A DNA stretch of 46,080 nt from an uncultured Oscillospiraceae bacterium (GCA_934481355.1 CAKSPH010000018.1:1-46080), one strand, 5' to 3'. Counted from the first letter of the stretch, positions 36,600 through 45,925 are shown. Numbers and translations: made by a program. The notes: generated by a model from the letters alone, not told the origin.

Positions 36600-37538
36600 T
36601 TGTTCGGTAAAGAGAAATCGCAGTATATCGAGGACAGCAAGTTCCGTTATACGATGCGCGAAATGAAGAAGAACGGCAGCGCGTATATCCTCGCCCTTCC
36701 GTACTTCCTTTTGTTCCTGATATTTACGGGCATACCGGTCGTTATCTCCCTCCCTGTCGGATTCACGAACTTCAACATGGTTCAGTTCCCGCAGTGGGTC
36801 GGACTCAGCAACTTTTATACCCTGTTCCTTCAGGACGACGTATTCCTTATCGCTATCCAGAATACCCTGGTGTTCGCGATAATCACTGGTCCTGTCAGCT
36901 ACGTACTCTGCTTCCTGCTGGCATGGCTCATCAATGAGATGCCCGGTCCGCTCAAGACTGTATTTACATACATCTTCTACGCACCGACGCTTGCCGGCAA
37001 CATCTACGCAACATGGCAGCTCATCTTCTCCGGCGATACCTACGGCTTCCTGAACTCCGTGCTCATGAGCCTTGGCCTTATCCACGGCCCGCAGCAGTGG
37101 CTGACTGACGCAAAATATATCCTGATGTGCGTTATCATCGTACAGATGTGGATGGCTCTTGGCGCAGGCTTCCTTTCCCTGCGTGCAGGCTTCCAGGGCA
37201 TCGACAAGTCCGGTTACGAGGCCGGCGCTATCGAGGGCATCAAGAACCGTTTCCAGGAACTCATCTACATCACTATCCCGGCAATGGGTCCGCAGCTTCT
37301 GTTCGCAGCGGTAATGCAGATCACATCTTCCTTCACCGCCGGTGATATCGGACGTTTTCTGACCGCGTTCCCGTCAACCGACTACGCAGCGCACACCATA
37401 ATGACCCACGCGTTCGACTACGGCTCTGTCCGCTACGAGATGGGTTACGCCTGCGCGATATGCTTCCTGCTGTTCATAGTCATGATCGTAGTTAACAACG
37501 TTATCCGCAAGGCTATGAGCGGAATTCTGGATACTTAA
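36600..37538 (+). CDS. Sugar ABC transporter permease, MalF/UgpA-like (pair 1)
   Basis: A 312-residue inner-membrane protein with about six transmembrane helices, the first at about 28-50 (AYILALPYFLLFLIFTGIPVVI). The cytoplasmic EAA loop, where the ATPase docks, reads EAGAIEGIKNRFQELIYITIP. Start is TTG at 36600, supported by AGGAGG 6 bases upstream and by the lack of an earlier start in frame. It forms the expected heterodimer with the next gene product. A 12-base gap with its own AAGGAGG separates the two. Confidence 0.93.
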   Translation: MFGKEKSQYIEDSKFRYTMREMKKNGSAYILALPYFLLFLIFTGIPVVISLPVGFTNFNMVQFPQWVGLSNFYTLFLQDDVFLIAIQNTLVFAIITGPVSYVLCFLLAWLINEMPGPLKTVFTYIFYAPTLAGNIYATWQLIFSGDTYGFLNSVLMSLGLIHGPQQWLTDAKYILMCVIIVQMWMALGAGFLSLRAGFQGIDKSGYEAGAIEGIKNRFQELIYITIPAMGPQLLFAAVMQITSSFTAGDIGRFLTAFPSTDYAAHTIMTHAFDYGSVRYEMGYACAICFLLFIVMIVVNNVIRKAMSGILDT

Positions 37539-37550
37539 GGAGGACGGAAG

Positions 37551-38411
37551 ATGCGCATTATTAAGAAAAGAAAAAAGTGGGGAGGCTCCCGCGGCGGCGA
37601 TATAGCGATCTTCATTCTGCTGGTGCTTATCGGTCTGTTCATGCTCTTCCCGATCTACCTTTCGGTAATTCAGTCCATCAAGCCGGTTGAGGAACTGTTC
37701 GTGTTCCCGCCGAAACTCTATGTTCAGCGGCCTACGTCGCAGAACTTCGAGGATATGCTCAAGGTTGCGGGCAGCCTTGACGTACCGTTCTCAAGATATG
37801 TATTCAACTCGGTATTCGTTTCCGTTGTGGTAACAGTGGCTCAGCTTTTCCTGTCATCCTCCGCGGCCTATGTGCTGGCGAAGGTAAAGGCGCCCGGCGT
37901 AAAGGCGATGAACAAGGTGATCGAGATCGCCCTGCTGTTCACTTCCTCCGTAACCTATATCGTACAGTACATCGTTATGGCGGCCATGGGTATGATCGAT
38001 ACCTACTGGGCTATAACGCTTCCCTACATCGCAACTCCTATGGGACTGTTCCTTATGAAACAGTTCATGGGTCAGATCCCCGAGAGTATGATCGAAGCGG
38101 CAAAGCTGGACGGCGCGAGCCATCTCAGAGTTTGCTGGCAGATCGTAATGCCGAACGTTAAGCCTGCATGGCTCACCCTGATGATATTCGCATTCCAGGG
38201 CGCATGGCAGATCACCGGCTACCTGTTCGTATATTCCGAGCAGTTAAAGCCTATTCCTATCGTAATGCAGCAGATCGCAGCGGCAGGTATTGCACGAACG
38301 GGCGTATCCTCAGCAACAGTCGTGGTACTGATGCTGCCGCCTATGATACTCTTCCTTATCCTCCAGAGCAACGTCGTTGAAACAATGGCTCACTCCGGAC
38401 TTAAGGATTAA
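37551..38411 (+). CDS. Sugar ABC transporter permease, MalG/UgpE-like (pair 1)
   Basis: A 286-residue inner-membrane permease with about six helices and a basic N-terminus (RIIKKRKKWGG). The EAA loop is EAAKLDGASHLRVCWQIVMPNVKP, close to consensus. It pairs with the preceding MalF-like protein to form the translocation pore. AAGGAGG precedes ATG. Confidence 0.93.
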   Translation: MRIIKKRKKWGGSRGGDIAIFILLVLIGLFMLFPIYLSVIQSIKPVEELFVFPPKLYVQRPTSQNFEDMLKVAGSLDVPFSRYVFNSVFVSVVVTVAQLFLSSSAAYVLAKVKAPGVKAMNKVIEIALLFTSSVTYIVQYIVMAAMGMIDTYWAITLPYIATPMGLFLMKQFMGQIPESMIEAAKLDGASHLRVCWQIVMPNVKPAWLTLMIFAFQGAWQITGYLFVYSEQLKPIPIVMQQIAAAGIARTGVSSATVVVLMLPPMILFLILQSNVVETMAHSGLKD

Positions 38412-38448
38412 GCGCGTACATCAGTTTATTTACGAAAGGATGATTTTA

Positions 38449-40116
38449 GTGCCATCAATTAAGCGCATAGCAACGTGCGTGACGGCTTCGGTAATGGCGG
38501 CGGCGACCCTGCTGACCAGCACCGCGTTTGCTGATGAGCCCTACACCGGTTACAATTACGACTGGTGGGGAGATCCGGTGCCTTCACAGAACGGCTATGT
38601 AGTAGATAAGGTTTACACCGGACTCGACATGGGCGTTGACAGCCTGTCCGAGCCGAGCGATATGTTCTTCTCCGACAATGACGACCTGTTCCTCGCGGAC
38701 ACAGCCTACAAGCCGTCCAACCCGGCGAGCGATTCCGCAAAGGGACGCATCGTTGTTCTGGACAGCGATTTCCAGCTTAAGTACACCGTCGAGTCCCTCG
38801 ACTTCTCCGGCGTGCAGGACTGGCTGGACCTGAAGGGAAGCGAGCTCAGGACCGGAGCTCTCTCCCAGGCTGACTACAATAAGGTAACGAACCTCGCGTT
38901 CAACGGCCCCTCCGGCATCTATGTGGATATAGACGAGGGAGAGGAGACCATCTACGTTGCTGACAACGCAAACGACAGAGTGGTTGCCTTTGAGATCAAT
39001 GAGGCCGGCGACGACAGGTACAAGACCGCAGTCGGAAAGGTAAAGGTGGTATACACCAGACCTGACGCCTCCATGTACGATTCCTCCGTAACGTTCAACC
39101 CCAGCAAGGTGCTGGTGGACGCTGCGAAGAACGTGTATGTGTGCATCAAGTCCATCACCAAGGGCGCGGTAGTGTTCTCCAAGGAGGGCGACTTCAACGG
39201 CTACTTCGGCGCGAACCGCGTTGAGCAGACCGGCGAGGTGCTCCTGAACGCATTCTGGAAGCTCATATTCAGCCGTGAACAGGCGAAGAAGATGAGAAGA
39301 AGCGTTCCTGTCGAGATATCCAACTTCGATATCGACACCGACAACTTTATTTATACCGTCACCGAATCCAAGTCCGCTGAAACGGATATCCTGAAGAAGC
39401 TGAACTCCGCGGGTACCAACATCTACACCAACCTCGGATATTCAGACTACACATTCGGCGACGCGCTCACGAAGTATTACAGAGGTCAGACCTACTCCTC
39501 ACAGATAACCGACATCGACGTTGCTGACGACGGTGTCATCAACCTGCTCGACCTCAAGACCGGCCGTGTGTTCCAGTACGACGACGAGTGCAACCTGCTG
39601 TTCATCTTCGGCGGCATCGGTCAGCAGAAGGGTACCTTCAACATCGTCAACTCCGTAGAGAGCAAGGGCGACAAGGTTTACGTCCTTGACGGAAGAAAGT
39701 GCTCGGTCACAGTATTCAAGCAGACAGAGTTCGGAGCTATCGTACACAACGCGATCGCGCTGTTCAACAAGGGCAAGTACGAAGAGGCGCGCGGTCCGTG
39801 GGAGGAAGCCCTCCGCCGCGACAGCAACTACTGGCTGGCATACATCGGTCTCGGAAACGCTTACCTGAACGAGGGTCAGTACGACACCGCGATGAAGTAC
39901 TTCTATCACAACTCAAGGACCGGCTATAACGACGCGTTCAAGAGCTGGCGTATGAACTTCATCAGAGACAACTTCACACTTTTCGCTGTAATAATCATCG
40001 CACTGCTTGCATTCATTTACATCTTCTCCACATGGCGCGGAAAGATCCGTGCAAAGAAGATGGCGGAGCAGGAAAAGTTATTCAGGGAAAAGAACAAAGG
40101 AAAGGAGGACGTCTGA
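38449..40116 (+). CDS. Membrane-anchored extracellular beta-propeller (NHL-like) and TPR protein
   Basis: A 556-residue protein. The signal peptide is about 1-28 (ending TAFA-DEP). Residues about 40-430 have repeating strands of the NHL/six-bladed propeller kind (LSEPSDMFFSDNDDLFLADTA, FNGPSGIYVDIDEGEETIYVADNANDRVVAFEI, ISNFDIDTDNFIYTV, QITDIDVADDGVINLLDLKTGRVFQYD). Two TPR motifs follow (AIALFNKGKYEEARGPWEEAL, WLAYIGLGNAYLNEGQYDTAMKYF), then one transmembrane helix (FTLFAVIIIALLAFIYIF) and a basic/acidic cytoplasmic tail. The propeller would lie outside the cell, held next to the transporter. Start GTG at 38449 behind GAAAGGATG; an ATG at 38440 is too close to that site. It is neither an enzyme nor a transporter subunit of a known kind; a substrate-receptor or assembly role is inferred. 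Confidence 0.82.
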   Translation: MPSIKRIATCVTASVMAAATLLTSTAFADEPYTGYNYDWWGDPVPSQNGYVVDKVYTGLDMGVDSLSEPSDMFFSDNDDLFLADTAYKPSNPASDSAKGRIVVLDSDFQLKYTVESLDFSGVQDWLDLKGSELRTGALSQADYNKVTNLAFNGPSGIYVDIDEGEETIYVADNANDRVVAFEINEAGDDRYKTAVGKVKVVYTRPDASMYDSSVTFNPSKVLVDAAKNVYVCIKSITKGAVVFSKEGDFNGYFGANRVEQTGEVLLNAFWKLIFSREQAKKMRRSVPVEISNFDIDTDNFIYTVTESKSAETDILKKLNSAGTNIYTNLGYSDYTFGDALTKYYRGQTYSSQITDIDVADDGVINLLDLKTGRVFQYDDECNLLFIFGGIGQQKGTFNIVNSVESKGDKVYVLDGRKCSVTVFKQTEFGAIVHNAIALFNKGKYEEARGPWEEALRRDSNYWLAYIGLGNAYLNEGQYDTAMKYFYHNSRTGYNDAFKSWRMNFIRDNFTLFAVIIIALLAFIYIFSTWRGKIRAKKMAEQEKLFREKNKGKEDV

Positions 40117-40119
40117 TCT

Positions 40120-40884
40120 ATGAGATTCAATCTTGATATGCCGGCATGGAAATGGCCGTTCTACATCATGCGTCATCCGTTCGAGGGATTTGAGGATCTT
40201 CGCTGGAAAAAGGCGTACAACATGAAGGTCGCACTGGTTATCGTAGCGCTCCTGTTCATCGTGAGCGTCTGCAAGGAGCTGATGACGGGCTTCCTTTTCA
40301 ACACCAGCGACGTTAAGATCTTCAACATCGTTCCTATCATTATCCGCACGATAGTGATCTTCTTCACATGGGTAATCGGCAACTGGGCGCTGTGCACACT
40401 GTTCGACGGCGAGGGCACCATGAAGAACATCTGCGTTAACACCGCGTATGCCCTGGTTCCCTACATCATCGGCGAGGTCATCAACATAATCCTCTCCAAC
40501 TGCCTGCTGCGTACAGAGTCCGCGTTCATCACCTTCGTATCCTACGTTACGATACTCTGGTCGGCGCTGCTGCTGATATCCGGCATGAAAACGGTTCACC
40601 AGTACTCGATACCCAAGACGATCCTGTTCATGGTCATCACGCTTCTCGCGATGGTCGTTATCCTTATCCTGATCGTGCTCCTGGTTTCCCTGTTCCAGCA
40701 GGTATATCTGTTCGTGAACTCCATCTACACGGAGCTGCTGTACAGATTCACCAACCTTGAGCCTACGGCACTGATATTCATTTTCATCGGCGTTATCGCG
40801 GCAATAATCGCAATAATCGTAGCAGCCTATACTGCTTATGAAAAGCATCAGATCGCAAAGGAACGCAAAAAGCTGAATTCCTGA
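40120..40884 (+). CDS. Yip1-family multispan membrane protein
   Basis: A 254-residue inner-membrane protein with about five to six helices. The Yip1 region includes FDGEGTMKNICVNTAYALVPYIIGEVINIIL; the N-terminal part has a short amphipathic lead (WKWPFYIMRHPFEGFEDLRWKK) and the C-terminus a charged tail (KHQIAKERKKLNS). The family's bacterial role is not established. It begins 3 bases after the propeller/TPR gene with GGAGG near the stop, so the two are tightly coupled and probably form one complex. Confidence 0.85.
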   Translation: MRFNLDMPAWKWPFYIMRHPFEGFEDLRWKKAYNMKVALVIVALLFIVSVCKELMTGFLFNTSDVKIFNIVPIIIRTIVIFFTWVIGNWALCTLFDGEGTMKNICVNTAYALVPYIIGEVINIILSNCLLRTESAFITFVSYVTILWSALLLISGMKTVHQYSIPKTILFMVITLLAMVVILILIVLLVSLFQQVYLFVNSIYTELLYRFTNLEPTALIFIFIGVIAAIIAIIVAAYTAYEKHQIAKERKKLNS

Positions 40885-40950
40885 TTAGAGCATTGACAGG
40901 CTTTCCCCCCGGCGGGGGAGGGCGCAAATATAGTAAATGGTGGTGTAAAA

Positions 40951-43341
40951 ATGCTTAATATTCGCAAGAAATTACTTGTCGGAGTCCTGTGCGCAGGCAT
41001 GGTGCTTTCGGCAAGCCAGAGCGTTGCATGGTCTGAAGCTAACACTATGACAGCAGAAGCAGGTTCGGCAGAGGCTGAGCCGGAGGAGGCAGAATCCACT
41101 GCGGAGGCTTCCGCGGAGGAACAGCCCGCTGAGGAGGAAAAGACCCTCATCAGCGAGGAGGACGAGCTTGCAAAGTGCCAGCTCGCGGCTTCCAACGAGA
41201 ACTTCGAGCTGCTCGTGAATACGCAGACCGGTCTGTTCGCATTCCGCACAAAGGACGGAGAGCACATCTGGTGGAGCAATCCCTACAACGCAGATGACGA
41301 CCCCGTTGCGAACAACTCCAAGAAGGAGGACCTGAAGTCCTCCCTGGTAATCAACGCAGTTAAGGTAACAGATACCGAGTCCCCGTCAACTACCGTCCGC
41401 TCATGGAAGGACAGCGTGAACTCCATAGTTGAAACGGAAGACGACATCAGACCCGGCCTTGTTGTGACGATGGTAGACAACGGCTTCAGAGCCGAGTATA
41501 CCTTCCCCAACGAGGGAATCATGATCCCCTATTACATCACTCTCAACGGCGACTACATCGAGGCTTCCATCGCAGTCGATGAGATCGTTGAGAACGAGAG
41601 TGACCCGAGCCTTATAACTGAAAGCTCGCGTTCCATCGTTGATGTGAACCTGCTTCAGGACCTCGGCGCGGCAGGCTCCGATGAAGAGGGATACATCATC
41701 ACACCGGACGGCTCCGGCGCGGTGATAAACTTCAACAACGGCAAGACAAAGGCTAACGAGTACACCCAGCGCGTCTACGGCAGGGATCTTGCAAAGAGCC
41801 AGGATATGGCTCCGGCAAAGACCGAGCAGGCATTCCTTCCGATCATGGGTATCGTAAGAAGCGACAACGCGCTCCTCGAGGTAGTTACTGAAGGCTCCGC
41901 CTATGCTACCGCAAGGGCGGCAGTCGCAGGACAGAAGTCCACAAGCTACAACTCCGCGTGGTTCAACTTCCAGCTCAGGGCTACTGACTCCTACTTCATG
42001 GGCGGTCAGAACGCTTCCTCGCTGAACGCTTATCAGGAGAAGATAATCCCTGAGAGCCGCGTGACAGTACGCTACTATCCGATAGTCAAGGAAGGCGTAA
42101 GCTACGTTGACGTGGCTAAGCGCTATCAGCAGTACCTCGTTGATGAGAAGGGCCTGACAAAGGCAGACAGCGAGCGTTCGCCGCTTTACCTCGACCTTTA
42201 CGGCGGCACCGTCAAGGAGCAGTCAGTGCTCGGTTTCCCGGTAAAGCTGGAGACGGCCGCAACCACATACGAGCAGGCCAAGGAGATCATTCAGGAGCTC
42301 ACAGCCAACGGCGTTGACGACATCATCGTTTCCTACGAGGACTTCAACGCGGCAGGCGTGACCAGCAGGATCTCGAACTCCGTTGACTACTCCGGCACCC
42401 TCGGCGGAAAGAACAAGTGGAAGGAGCTCAAGAGCTTCTGCGACGCAAGCGGCATCACCCTCGCGCCGAGCTTTGACCTGATGGAATACGAGCGCAGCGG
42501 CAACGGCTACACCAAGACCGGCGCCTCCGCCATCGCCATCACCAAGGCTTACGCAACACAGGGCGTTTACGAGCTGGCGTTCGGTACTCCGCACGACACC
42601 CGCGACAGCTGGTACATTCTTTCACCGGCATTCTTCGAGAGAGTTTACGGCGAGGTCATCTCAAGCTGCCAGAGAGAGGGCATGAATGCGATCTCCGTTG
42701 CAGGCGGTACAAGCGCGCTTTACAGCGACTACACCTCCAACGCAGGCCGCAACACCTCCAGACAGCAGGCTGTGAACAACCTCATCAGGGGTTACGAGAT
42801 GATCAACCAGAGCGGTATGACATTCGTGTCCGGCGCGGCGAACGACTACGCGCTGCCCTATGTCGATTACCTGAAGGATGTTCCGCTTTACAGCAGCAAC
42901 TTTGACGTATTCGACTACGATATCCCGTTCTATGAGCTGGTTATCCACGGCTATATCCCCTACACCACAAAGGCAAAGAACGCAAGCTCCAGCGCTGACG
43001 AGCTGTTCGTTTACTCCGTAGTTACCGGCACGCCGCTGCACTACGAGGTAATGTATCAGGATCCCAACGAGTTCACCGACTGCTCTTATGACGAGCTGTT
43101 CTACACCAACTACAAGGGCTGGGTGAACGACATGGTAGCCGAGTACAAGCTGATGAAGCAGTACGTTCTTCCGCTGACCGACGAGACCATTGAGGATTTC
43201 GAGATCAACGGCGTCGAGTGCAAGTCCACATTCTCCGACGGAACAGTTGTTGAGGCAAACCTCGGCACCCTCCAGATGTGGGTAAACGGAACAGAAGTCA
43301 AGCTGTCCGATTTTGAAACGAAAGGAGCGACAACTGACTGA
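40951..43341 (+). CDS. Secreted glycosidase-like protein (DUF5696-type)
   Basis: A 796-residue protein with a signal peptide (about 1-28) and a long Glu/Ala-rich linker (about 30-70). Residues about 75-390 are a beta-sandwich region reminiscent of the N-terminal domain of several glycoside hydrolase clans (LLVNTQTGLFAFRTKDGEHIWWSNPY, GYIITPDGSGAVINFNNGK). Residues about 400-720 look like a TIM barrel (SPLYLDLYGG, ANGVDDIIVSYEDFNAAG, ITLAPSFDLMEYE, GMNAISVAGGTSALYSDYT, SSNFDVFDYDIPFYELVIHGY). Acidic residues at strand ends are candidate catalytic groups. From memory it fits proteins labelled DUF5696, which occur beside Yip1 and sugar-permease genes; enzymatic activity is an inference. GGTGGTG precedes ATG. 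Its stop overlaps the next start (TGATG). Confidence 0.8.
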   Translation: MLNIRKKLLVGVLCAGMVLSASQSVAWSEANTMTAEAGSAEAEPEEAESTAEASAEEQPAEEEKTLISEEDELAKCQLAASNENFELLVNTQTGLFAFRTKDGEHIWWSNPYNADDDPVANNSKKEDLKSSLVINAVKVTDTESPSTTVRSWKDSVNSIVETEDDIRPGLVVTMVDNGFRAEYTFPNEGIMIPYYITLNGDYIEASIAVDEIVENESDPSLITESSRSIVDVNLLQDLGAAGSDEEGYIITPDGSGAVINFNNGKTKANEYTQRVYGRDLAKSQDMAPAKTEQAFLPIMGIVRSDNALLEVVTEGSAYATARAAVAGQKSTSYNSAWFNFQLRATDSYFMGGQNASSLNAYQEKIIPESRVTVRYYPIVKEGVSYVDVAKRYQQYLVDEKGLTKADSERSPLYLDLYGGTVKEQSVLGFPVKLETAATTYEQAKEIIQELTANGVDDIIVSYEDFNAAGVTSRISNSVDYSGTLGGKNKWKELKSFCDASGITLAPSFDLMEYERSGNGYTKTGASAIAITKAYATQGVYELAFGTPHDTRDSWYILSPAFFERVYGEVISSCQREGMNAISVAGGTSALYSDYTSNAGRNTSRQQAVNNLIRGYEMINQSGMTFVSGAANDYALPYVDYLKDVPLYSSNFDVFDYDIPFYELVIHGYIPYTTKAKNASSSADELFVYSVVTGTPLHYEVMYQDPNEFTDCSYDELFYTNYKGWVNDMVAEYKLMKQYVLPLTDETIEDFEINGVECKSTFSDGTVVEANLGTLQMWVNGTEVKLSDFETKGATTD

Positions 43342-44519
43342 TGAGTGACGAACTTGAATTCGGCAAGACCGGCGATACCACCGCGCAGACCGAACCCACC
43401 GCTGCTGAGCCGGCTGTGGAGCTTACCAAGGAAACCGGGTCAGTGCCCGAGGCTGCGGAGCCCGCACCCGCGCCCGCACCTGTAAGGGTGTCTGCTCACA
43501 ACACCGCCGCAGCCGCTGCGCTCAACGCAGCGAATGAGGAGGTAGATATCCGCCGCAGGGACGGAGCAAAGGCACAGGTAAAGATCAAGACAACAAAGAT
43601 CGCATACGAGAAGAAAAAGGGACTTTACGGCTACGGCTTTATAGCTCTCTGGTTCATCGGTACGCTGTGGCTGTTCATTATCCCCGTACTTACATCCCTG
43701 TGGTATTCACTGTGCAACACACAGCTTCTCGACAAGGCGAGCGCGCTTGAGAAAGGTATGACCTCCGCTGGTATCTACACCGAGTGGAACGGCTTCTACA
43801 ACTTCACAAAGGCGTTCACCATTGATACGACGTTCCTGCCAAAGCTTGGCGAGGCGCTCGGCGAGATCCTTCCGAATACCATCGTTATCATGATATTCTC
43901 CCTGTTCATCGCGGTTATCCTGAACCAGAAGTTCAGGGGAAGAACTCTTGCAAGAGCTGTCTTCTTCCTGCCGGTTCTTATCGCGACTGGTCCTGTCATC
44001 AGCGTAATCAACGGTGATATGGCTTCCCAGGGCGTATCCGACGCAGCTCAGTTCAGCACGCTGTTCAAGACAGACCTTGTTACAGAGCTGATGGAATTCA
44101 TAGGAATCTACAACCTGAACCAGACGTTCACGGACGTTATCAAGAACATCACGTCTGACGTCCTGAACCTCGTATGGAACTCAGGTATCCAGATACTGAT
44201 ATTCCTTTCCGCACTCCAGACCATACCGCCGTCCGCAAAGGAAGCGGCAAGCATCGAGGGCGCGACCGCATGGGAATTCTTCTGGAAGATCACTTTCCCG
44301 TACATCTCACCGATGATCCTGACGAACCTCGTATATACCGTTATCGACGCATTCGTTTCCACGGACAACGTTGTAATGGAATACGTTCTCGCTCAGTCCA
44401 GAATGTGGGAGCACGGCTACTCCGCGGCGCTTGCCTGGATCTACTTTGCAATAGTAGGTGCGTGCCTTGGAATTATCTGCGTGATAATCAACAGGTTCGT
44501 TTACTACGAGAATGATTAA
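43341..44519 (+). CDS. Sugar ABC transporter permease, MalF/UgpA-like with long disordered N-terminus (pair 2)
   Basis: A 392-residue permease. The first 75 or so residues are Ala/Pro/Glu-rich and low-complexity (EPAPAPAPVRV, NTAAAAALNAANEE), followed by a basic stretch (KIKTTKIAYEKKKG) and about six membrane helices starting at GFIALWFIGTLWLFIIPVL. The EAA loop is EAASIEGATAWEFFWKITFP. MalF-type permeases are near 300 residues, so the cytoplasmic extension is unusual. Start ATG at 43341 overlaps the upstream stop by one base. Pairs with the next gene product. Confidence 0.92.
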   Translation: MSDELEFGKTGDTTAQTEPTAAEPAVELTKETGSVPEAAEPAPAPAPVRVSAHNTAAAAALNAANEEVDIRRRDGAKAQVKIKTTKIAYEKKKGLYGYGFIALWFIGTLWLFIIPVLTSLWYSLCNTQLLDKASALEKGMTSAGIYTEWNGFYNFTKAFTIDTTFLPKLGEALGEILPNTIVIMIFSLFIAVILNQKFRGRTLARAVFFLPVLIATGPVISVINGDMASQGVSDAAQFSTLFKTDLVTELMEFIGIYNLNQTFTDVIKNITSDVLNLVWNSGIQILIFLSALQTIPPSAKEAASIEGATAWEFFWKITFPYISPMILTNLVYTVIDAFVSTDNVVMEYVLAQSRMWEHGYSAALAWIYFAIVGACLGIICVIINRFVYYEND

Positions 44520-44532
44520 GGAGGTTAGAGAA

Positions 44533-45795
44533 GTGACAGAAAAAGATTTTGAGCTCCCGAACGAGGGAAATAATGTTACTGATCAGCCTGCTGAAAATGT
44601 AACTACCGCTGAGCCCGAAACTGCGCAGACCGCATTCGGGGACAGCTTCAGGACCGAGGCAGAGGCTCCCGTGGAGCCCACTGCCGAGGCGATCGCCGAG
44701 ACTATCGCTGACATCAATTCCGACGCTGCCGTTGCGGTTACGCCCATCAGCACCGGAAAGCCCGCGAAGCCCAGGAAGGAAAAGAAGAAAAAGGACGAGT
44801 ACCGCGTATCCAACTTTGATATCATCAGGAACTACCACCGGTACACTGCAAAGGAGAAGAAGCATTACAGCTACCTGTTCTGGCGCCGCATAGCAAGCTA
44901 TGTATGGCCGGTATTCAGGGCTATCATCATCTTCGGCCTTTCGTTCGTCATTCTGTATCCTATCCTGTACATGATCTCCACCTCCCTGCGTCCGCAGGCG
45001 GAGATGAACGACCCGTCCGTCATGTGGATACCTAAGTCCATTCGCTTCGAGAACTTCTCCGAAGTATGGACCGCTATCGACTACCCGGGCACCCTGTGGA
45101 ACACGCTGATACTGAACATCATATCCTCCGTTCTTCAGGTTGGAACCTGCGCGCTGACCGGCTACGGCTTCGCGAGATTCAAGTTCAAGGGTAAGAACTT
45201 CTTCTTTGCACTGGTACTGCTCCAGATCATCGTACCGGTACAGATCATACTTATCCCGCAGTTCTCACAGTTCAGATATTTCGATATCTTCGGACTGTTC
45301 AACGCACTGATGGGCGACTCCATCAACCTTGTAGATACGAACCTCTCCATGTACATACCTGCGCTGATGTGCAACGGTATCCGTGCCGGACTGTTCATCT
45401 ACCTGTTCAGGCAGTTCTTCCGCGGGCTCCCGAAGGAGCTTGAGGACGCTGCGTACCTCGACGGCTGCGGTCCGTTCAAGACCTTTATCAGCGTAATGGT
45501 TCCGAACGCGGCAAGCTCATTCCTGACGGTATTCATCTTCTCCGTTGTATGGTACTGGAACGACTACTATGTATCCTCGATGTACTTCACCAAGGCGAAC
45601 ACCATTTCGCTGAAGATCGATGGTATTGCGAACATCATGTCCATGTACCTGACCGGCGAGGTCGGCGTTGCTTCCGACTTTATCGTCTGGATGGAGGCAG
45701 CCTGCCTGCTCGCGATCACACCTATCGTTATCATGTACATCTTCTTACAGAAGTACTTCACCGAAGGTATCGCAAGAGCTGGTCTTGCTAACTGA
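44533..45795 (+). CDS. Sugar ABC transporter permease, MalG/UgpE-like with long disordered N-terminus (pair 2)
   Basis: A 420-residue permease. About 85 residues of acidic, Glu/Thr/Ala-rich sequence are followed by KPRKEKKKKDEY and an aromatic/basic segment (YHRYTAKEKKHYSYLFWRR) before about six membrane helices. The EAA loop is EDAAYLDGCGPFKTFISVMVP. MalG-type permeases are near 280 residues. GTG at 44533 is preferred, with AAGGAGG 8 bases upstream; an ATG at 44512 lies in the upstream gene without a binding site. Last gene of the operon, followed by a stem-loop. Confidence 0.92.
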   Translation: MTEKDFELPNEGNNVTDQPAENVTTAEPETAQTAFGDSFRTEAEAPVEPTAEAIAETIADINSDAAVAVTPISTGKPAKPRKEKKKKDEYRVSNFDIIRNYHRYTAKEKKHYSYLFWRRIASYVWPVFRAIIIFGLSFVILYPILYMISTSLRPQAEMNDPSVMWIPKSIRFENFSEVWTAIDYPGTLWNTLILNIISSVLQVGTCALTGYGFARFKFKGKNFFFALVLLQIIVPVQIILIPQFSQFRYFDIFGLFNALMGDSINLVDTNLSMYIPALMCNGIRAGLFIYLFRQFFRGLPKELEDAAYLDGCGPFKTFISVMVPNAASSFLTVFIFSVVWYWNDYYVSSMYFTKANTISLKIDGIANIMSMYLTGEVGVASDFIVWMEAACLLAITPIVIMYIFLQKYFTEGIARAGLAN

Positions 45796-45812
45796 GTTCA
45801 GGCAAAACAAAT

Positions 45813-45843
45813 GCAGCCCCGGATTTCTTCGGGGCTGTTATGT
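45813..45843 (+). terminator. Terminator of the large transporter operon
   Basis: GCAGCCCCG-GATTTCTT-CGGGGCTGT followed by TATGTTT; a strong stem with a moderate T-run. Confidence 0.75.
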
Positions 45844-45925
45844 TTGATAAAGGCACATCTGCTGTTTTCCTGCGTATGTATTTTTCTCAGCAGCATTTTT
45901 TTCAGCTGACAGTCATGGAGGTAAT

